64,000 nt of DNA, from assembly GCF_013761005.1 (NCBI RefSeq), contig NZ_JACDUS010000001.1:1-64000 (forward strand), given 5' to 3'. Below, piece by piece: positions 61,753 through 64,000 of this stretch. Positions within the stretch are counted from its first letter, which is position 1. Each line of letters starts with the position of its first letter. Both the position numbers and the translations under genes were made by a program. The stretch is from Desulfosalsimonas propionicica. Its GTDB lineage: Bacteria > Desulfobacterota > Desulfobacteria > Desulfobacterales > Desulfosalsimonadaceae. The notes under the pieces are model-generated. The model was not told the DNA's origin and ran no database searches. It worked only from the letters and a program-made list of their open reading frames with translations.

Positions 61753-63068
61753 TCACAGATATGAAACGCGTTATTGAGCAGGTAAGCCGGGACAAAGGTA
61801 TTGATTTTTATGTCCTGGTCAAAACACTTGAAGAAGCCCTGCGCTCCGCGGTCAAAAAAAAGTTCGGCAATAAAATTGATATTGAAATCCAGTATAATGA
61901 AGAATCCGGAGAACTGGAAGTCTTCCAGTTTAAAAACGTCGTGGAAACCATCACAGACCCGGATTTTGAAATCAGCCTGGAGGAGGGCCGGAAACTGGAC
62001 CCTGAATGCGAGATGGGCGACAGTCTCGGCACCAAGATGGATACCACCACTTTCGGGCGGATTGCGGCCCAGTCCGCCAAGCAGGTCATCATCCAAAAGC
62101 TCAAGGCGGCTGAACGAAGCGTGGTCTATCAGAATTTCATCGGCCGCAAGGGGGAAATCGTCAACGGCATTGTCCAGCGGGTCAGCCGCAATGAAATCAT
62201 TGTCAACCTCGGACAGGCAGAAGCGGTTTTGCCCAAGCGTGAGCAGATCCCCAACGAGACCTACCGGCGGGGCGACCGAATCCGGGCTTATATCCTGAAA
62301 GTCCACGATGAAAGCCGGGGCCCTCAAATCGTGTTGTCCAGGACTCATCCGGACTTTCTCATCAACCTGTTTAAAACCGAGGTGCCGGAAATCAGCGAAG
62401 GCATGGTCAGCGTCATCGGCGCGGCCCGGGAAGCCGGCAGCCGTGGGAAAATCGCCGTGCGGTCCAATGATCCGGATATTGATCCGGTGGGCGCCTGCGT
62501 CGGGATCAAGGGCAGCCGTGTTCAGAGCGTGGTCCAGGAATTAAAGGGCGAAAAAATCGATATCATCCCCTGGCATATCGATCCGGCCAAGTTCGTGTGC
62601 AACGCCCTGGCTCCGGCCGAAATCTCGCGGGTCATCATCGATGAGATCAACCACGTAATGGAAGTGGTGGTCCCGGACGACTCCCTGTCCATTGCCATCG
62701 GCAAACAGGGCCAGAATGTGCGGCTGGCATCCAAATTATCCGGATGGCATCTTGATGTTATCAGCGAAAAGCGATATAATGAACGGTTACAACTTGGATT
62801 TGCTTCCTTGATGGATTTGCCCGGCATGACCGAACCCCTTGCCAATCTGCTGTTTGAAAAAGGCTATTTTTCCACCGAAGACGTCAGCAAAGCTTTGCCC
62901 GAAGAACTGGCCCAGGAGTTCAACCTGTCTGAGCCGGAGGCAAGGAACCTGGTTGAAGCCGCCGCAAACCAGCAGACCATGGCAGAACCCGAAGATAATG
63001 CAGCCGATGGGTCTTTAGACAACAGCGCCGAAGATGATGACAAAGACAAGCAAAATCAGGAAATATAA
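61746..63068 (+). CDS. nusA: Transcription termination/antitermination factor NusA
   Basis: Protein of 440 residues. N-terminal RNA-polymerase-binding domain (VLVKTLEEALRSAVKKKFG), S1 domain (GEIVNGIVQRVSRNEIIVNLG), KH domains (VGACVGIKGSRVQSVVQELKGEKID; LSIAIGKQGQNVRLASKLSGW), and one helical acidic repeat-like C-terminal domain ending in a DDDKDKQNQEI tail. It modulates pausing and termination. It is translationally coupled to rimP. Confidence 0.96.
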   Translation: MLITDMKRVIEQVSRDKGIDFYVLVKTLEEALRSAVKKKFGNKIDIEIQYNEESGELEVFQFKNVVETITDPDFEISLEEGRKLDPECEMGDSLGTKMDTTTFGRIAAQSAKQVIIQKLKAAERSVVYQNFIGRKGEIVNGIVQRVSRNEIIVNLGQAEAVLPKREQIPNETYRRGDRIRAYILKVHDESRGPQIVLSRTHPDFLINLFKTEVPEISEGMVSVIGAAREAGSRGKIAVRSNDPDIDPVGACVGIKGSRVQSVVQELKGEKIDIIPWHIDPAKFVCNALAPAEISRVIIDEINHVMEVVVPDDSLSIAIGKQGQNVRLASKLSGWHLDVISEKRYNERLQLGFASLMDLPGMTEPLANLLFEKGYFSTEDVSKALPEELAQEFNLSEPEARNLVEAAANQQTMAEPEDNAADGSLDNSAEDDDKDKQNQEI

Positions 63069-63118
63069 AGGCAGCCGAAAGTGTTTGACGCGGCGCCCTG
63101 GACAATCAAGGGGGATGG

Positions 63119-64000
63119 ATGGCAAAACGCAGAGTATTTGAGCTTGCCAGAGAGCTGAACATGGGCAACAAGGAACTGCTCGACAAGATGCAGGAAAACA
63201 ACATCGAGGTGTCCAGTCACCTCAGTTCTCTGGAAGACGACACTGTCGAACAGATTAAAACTGCTATCTTCGGCCGAAAAAAGGAGGTTTCGGTGGAAGA
63301 TACCCGGGTGAGGCCCAATGTCATCCGCAGACGCAGGAAAGCTGCACCCCGGCAGACCGAAACGGCTGAAGAAGGGGGTTTAGAACAGCAGGGCGCCCAA
63401 CAGGCAGAAGAAACAACTGCCGAAGAAACCGCCCCGACACCCTTAGAAGCCGGAGAAACCGAAGAAAAAAGCGCTGAAAAATCCGAGGAAACCGAGGCCG
63501 AGACCCCACCATCCCCCGGGGAAGCCGAGGCGGACACAGAGGCAGCGCCAGCGGCGGAAACAGAACCGGAAACCGCAACCCCGAGGGTTTCCGAAGAACC
63601 CGAAGCCAAGCCGCCGGAAACCGATGATTCTGCTGCCCCGGAACCTGAAGAAACTCCCCGGAAAGAACCCGAGCCAACGGCTCAGGCCCGGCCGGAAGAA
63701 CCGGAGGCTGAAACCCCGGCCGCTGCGTACGAGTCCGAAGAAATTCCCGAAGAAAAGCAACAACCCCTTGCCGGGACCGTGGAAGAAACTTCCGCGCCCG
63801 GCAAAGCCCAAGACGCACAAGAGCCGGCATCTGACACGGAAACCCCTGCGGAAAACCGGTCGGCCGAGGCTTCGGAAGAGGCCCCGGAGTCTGCAGAATC
63901 CGGGGAACCGGCTGAGACGGAAGCCAAAAAAGCCGCAAAGATCAAAAAACCCAAAAAGAAATCCAAAAAGGGCGAGCCGGCCAAAATCATCCGTCTGCCC
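63119..64000 (+). CDS. infB: Translation initiation factor IF-2, N-terminal part (cut by window edge)
   Basis: 294 codons are visible, open to the edge. IF2_N domain MAKRRVFELARELNMGNKEL is followed by DKMQENNIEVSSHLSSLEDD, then about 200 residues rich in Glu, Ala, Pro and Thr (linker), and a basic KKPKKKSKKGEPAK stretch near the edge. The G domain lies outside. GGGGGA precedes the ATG. Position after nusA is canonical. Confidence 0.95.
   Translation, partial: MAKRRVFELARELNMGNKELLDKMQENNIEVSSHLSSLEDDTVEQIKTAIFGRKKEVSVEDTRVRPNVIRRRRKAAPRQTETAEEGGLEQQGAQQAEETTAEETAPTPLEAGETEEKSAEKSEETEAETPPSPGEAEADTEAAPAAETEPETATPRVSEEPEAKPPETDDSAAPEPEETPRKEPEPTAQARPEEPEAETPAAAYESEEIPEEKQQPLAGTVEETSAPGKAQDAQEPASDTETPAENRSAEASEEAPESAESGEPAETEAKKAAKIKKPKKKSKKGEPAKIIRLP

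Overview
The window looks like a chromosomal segment of a sulfate-reducing Desulfobacterota bacterium, most likely of the Desulfobacterales. The strongest evidence is the dissimilatory sulfite reductase cluster dsrA-dsrB-dsrD-dsrN (46.1-50.5 kb, minus strand). It is supported by a tetraheme class III-type cytochrome c, molybdenum-cofactor genes beside tatB/tatC, and a complete six-gene Na+-translocating NADH:quinone oxidoreductase (nqrABCDEF, 17.9-23.6 kb). Nqr suggests a sodium-using, possibly marine or saline, organism; that is inference. Most of the window is dense housekeeping sequence with no prophage, complete insertion sequence or CRISPR array.

Layout: 0.5-4.3 kb holds a cysteine-rich PAS histidine kinase, a SUI1/YciH protein, small zinc-ribbon proteins, an odd thioredoxin, a repeat-filled gap and a truncated thiamine-diphosphate enzyme. 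5.1-9.1 kb is a four-gene plus-strand operon (PP-loop-like protein, TIM-barrel protein, ApgM-like phosphoglycerate mutase, MipA/OmpV outer-membrane protein). 9.4-17.7 kb carries hsp20, lon, rlpA, recD2, an SH3-domain protein and nadB. The nqr operon follows, then a palindrome-rich gap, an SDR and galE, truC, a hybrid kinase with the same cysteine-rich PAS signature as the first kinase, a YkgJ-type protein, an amidohydrolase and map. 32.4-36.4 kb carries polA, a HAD phosphatase and a DUF1573 gene with one in-frame UGA. 36.6-46.0 kb holds transporters, mltA, rmuC, moaC-moaE-mobA, pyrR, moaB, tatBC and a cytochrome c3. After dsr come a TPR protein, dapA and two more YkgJ-type genes around an SDR. 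55.5-64 kb is the translation block infC, rpmI-rplT-pheST-merR, tRNA-Gly(CCC), rimP-nusA-infB, with infB cut by the window edge.

How the genes fit together: Nqr links NADH oxidation to a sodium gradient; Dsr with its siroheme amidase DsrN performs sulfite reduction; the Moco, Tat and cytochrome c3 genes fit assembly and electron exit of periplasmic molybdo- or tungsto-enzymes such as formate dehydrogenase. Points most worth following up: (1) a DUF1573 protein whose UGA replaces the first cysteine of its CGC motif and is followed directly by a possible stem, a selenoprotein candidate; (2) an NqrA of ordinary length that keeps two complete four-cysteine ferredoxin motifs; (3) two kinases sharing a C-x9-C-x5-C-x2-C PAS signature; (4) three YkgJ-type cysteine-cluster paralogues; (5) dispersed hairpin elements with compensating end sequences and flanking direct repeats; (6) an ATA start codon for infC.
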